The notes below the pieces were generated by a model. That model worked only from the letters and a program-made list of their open reading frames with translations. It made no database searches and had not been told where the DNA came from. From NCBI GenBank assembly GCA_016762995.1, contig JAESUT010000010.1, positions 22,807 to 29,859 on the forward strand: DNA of 7,053 bases. The letters run 5' to 3'. Below are positions 6,362 through 7,053 of this stretch, one piece after another. The stretch is from Gammaproteobacteria bacterium (lineage in GTDB: Bacteria > Pseudomonadota > Gammaproteobacteria > Pseudomonadales > Pseudohongiellaceae). The position numbers and the translations under genes are program-made. Every line of letters starts with the position of its first letter. Position 1 is the first letter of the stretch.

Positions 6362-7053
6362 AGCCGCCCTTATTCAGGCCCATCAGCCGTTCGGCAATGC
6401 CCCGACGCAGCGTTGGCATTAGCTCGATTGCAACTAAGCCAAATTTTCGCAACCATACCTTCGCCTCATTGTTACTGGAGAATAACTTGGTGATGTTGTG
6501 AGTGAATTGGGTGGTTGTTGCTTGATCTGCTCTCTGCCGCGCAACATATTCCAGCAGTACATTCATCTCGCCTAGTGCTAAGCCGCGCTGCTGTGCATTG
6601 GTCAGTATATCGACCAAGGCCTCCGCGTCTCTCAGAGCTAGGTTCAGTCCCTGACCTGCGACTGGATGGAGTGTATGGGCAACATTGCCCAATAACACCA
6701 AACCCGGCCGCACCTGCTCCTTTGCAATGGAAAGGCTCAATGGATACACAAACGTCTCGCCGATCTCTAGAATTTCCCCGAGCTTATAGCCGAACCGTTC
6801 TTGCAGCAGAGGAAGCAGTTCGTCGCCCAGTTCTGCGTACTGCGCCGCCTGCTCGACTGACAAGGTCCAGACGAGAGACCCTCTATTCTTCCCGTCTATC
6901 GATTTAAGTGGCAATACGGCAAGCGGACCGGTGTCGGTAAATCGCTCGAACGCAATATTCTGATGTGGTTTCTCAAAAACAATATTCGCTATGAGCGCAT
7001 GCTGGCCATAACGCTCGATCGATTGTGCGATACCTAGCTGATCACATACAGGA
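6360..7053 (-). CDS. ubiH: UbiH, 2-octaprenyl-6-methoxyphenol hydroxylase, N-terminus beyond window
   Basis: This is the C-terminal 230 or so codons of UbiH, an FAD-dependent monooxygenase that hydroxylates the ring of a ubiquinone intermediate. The frame stays open from the TAA at 6360-6362 to the right window edge, so the start and Rossmann motif are outside. Reading from the edge, the protein shows RYGQHALIAN, then FERFTDTGPLAVLPLKS, then SLVWTLS, all typical of the family's middle domain. Next come FVYPLSLS and the FAD motif LLGNVAHTLHPVAGQGLNLALRD. Gly-Asn in place of Gly-Asp in this motif is characteristic of UbiH and separates it from the neighbouring paralogue, which has Gly-Asp. The tail (DQATTTQFTHNITKLFSS, then GLVAIELMPTLRRGIAERLMGL) also matches UbiH. 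The TTG at 6914 is internal, not a start, because family-conserved sequence continues upstream of it. Convergent with the DUF1499 gene. Confidence 0.92.
   Translation of the reverse strand, partial: PVCDQLGIAQSIERYGQHALIANIVFEKPHQNIAFERFTDTGPLAVLPLKSIDGKNRGSLVWTLSVEQAAQYAELGDELLPLLQERFGYKLGEILEIGETFVYPLSLSIAKEQVRPGLVLLGNVAHTLHPVAGQGLNLALRDAEALVDILTNAQQRGLALGEMNVLLEYVARQRADQATTTQFTHNITKLFSSNNEAKVWLRKFGLVAIELMPTLRRGIAERLMGLNKGG

Noticed and set aside
6515..6907. 130-codon plus-strand ORF opposite ubiH
   Set aside because: The minus frame carries unmistakable UbiH motifs across the whole span. The plus translation is Arg/Ser/Pro-rich with no recognisable domain.
6912..6914. TTG at 6914 as the start of the ubiH-like gene
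   Set aside because: Codons upstream to the window edge continue in frame with family-conserved sequence such as FERFTDTGPLAV, so the gene is truncated by the window rather than starting here.

Overview
The window holds about 7 kb of moderate-GC, gene-dense bacterial DNA. Two ubiquinone-pathway flavin hydroxylases and an RND exporter with LolA-like and outer-membrane partners point to a Gram-negative gammaproteobacterium, perhaps an environmental or marine one. The exact taxon cannot be read from the sequence. No rRNA, tRNA, CRISPR array, insertion sequence or integrase is visible.

Bases 1-3876 (+) form a probable three-gene envelope operon. It starts with an RND/MMPL-type inner-membrane exporter that is cut at its 5' end by the window edge. 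A secreted periplasmic protein of the LolA-like 'outer membrane lipoprotein-sorting' family follows, then a secreted outer-membrane beta-barrel protein. Together they could carry a hydrophobic cargo such as a lipid or lipoprotein from the inner membrane, across the periplasm, to the outer membrane. The cargo is unknown. This module is the most interesting part of the window.

Bases 3921-7053 hold two minus-strand FAD hydroxylases of the UbiH/UbiF/VisC/COQ6 family. One is complete (3921-5171, UbiI/VisC-like). The other is a ubiH cut by the right window edge (6360-7053). Between them lie two plus-strand genes: a MaoC-type (R)-hydratase (5315-5779) and a DUF1499 lipoprotein (5881-6285). A possible 30-codon hydrophobic small ORF (5792-5884) sits between those two, and its stop overlaps the lipoprotein start as ATGA.

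Intergenic regions are short, and none exceeds 300 bases. They hold candidate terminator hairpins near 3916-3935 and 6331-6365. A perfect TATAAT lies so close to the ATG of the complete hydroxylase that its transcript may be leaderless or nearly so. Two further tiny ORFs with Shine-Dalgarno-like sequences lie at 1580-1624 and 3896-3964. Most of the window is recognisable biology; the functional claims for the exporter module and the small ORFs are inference.
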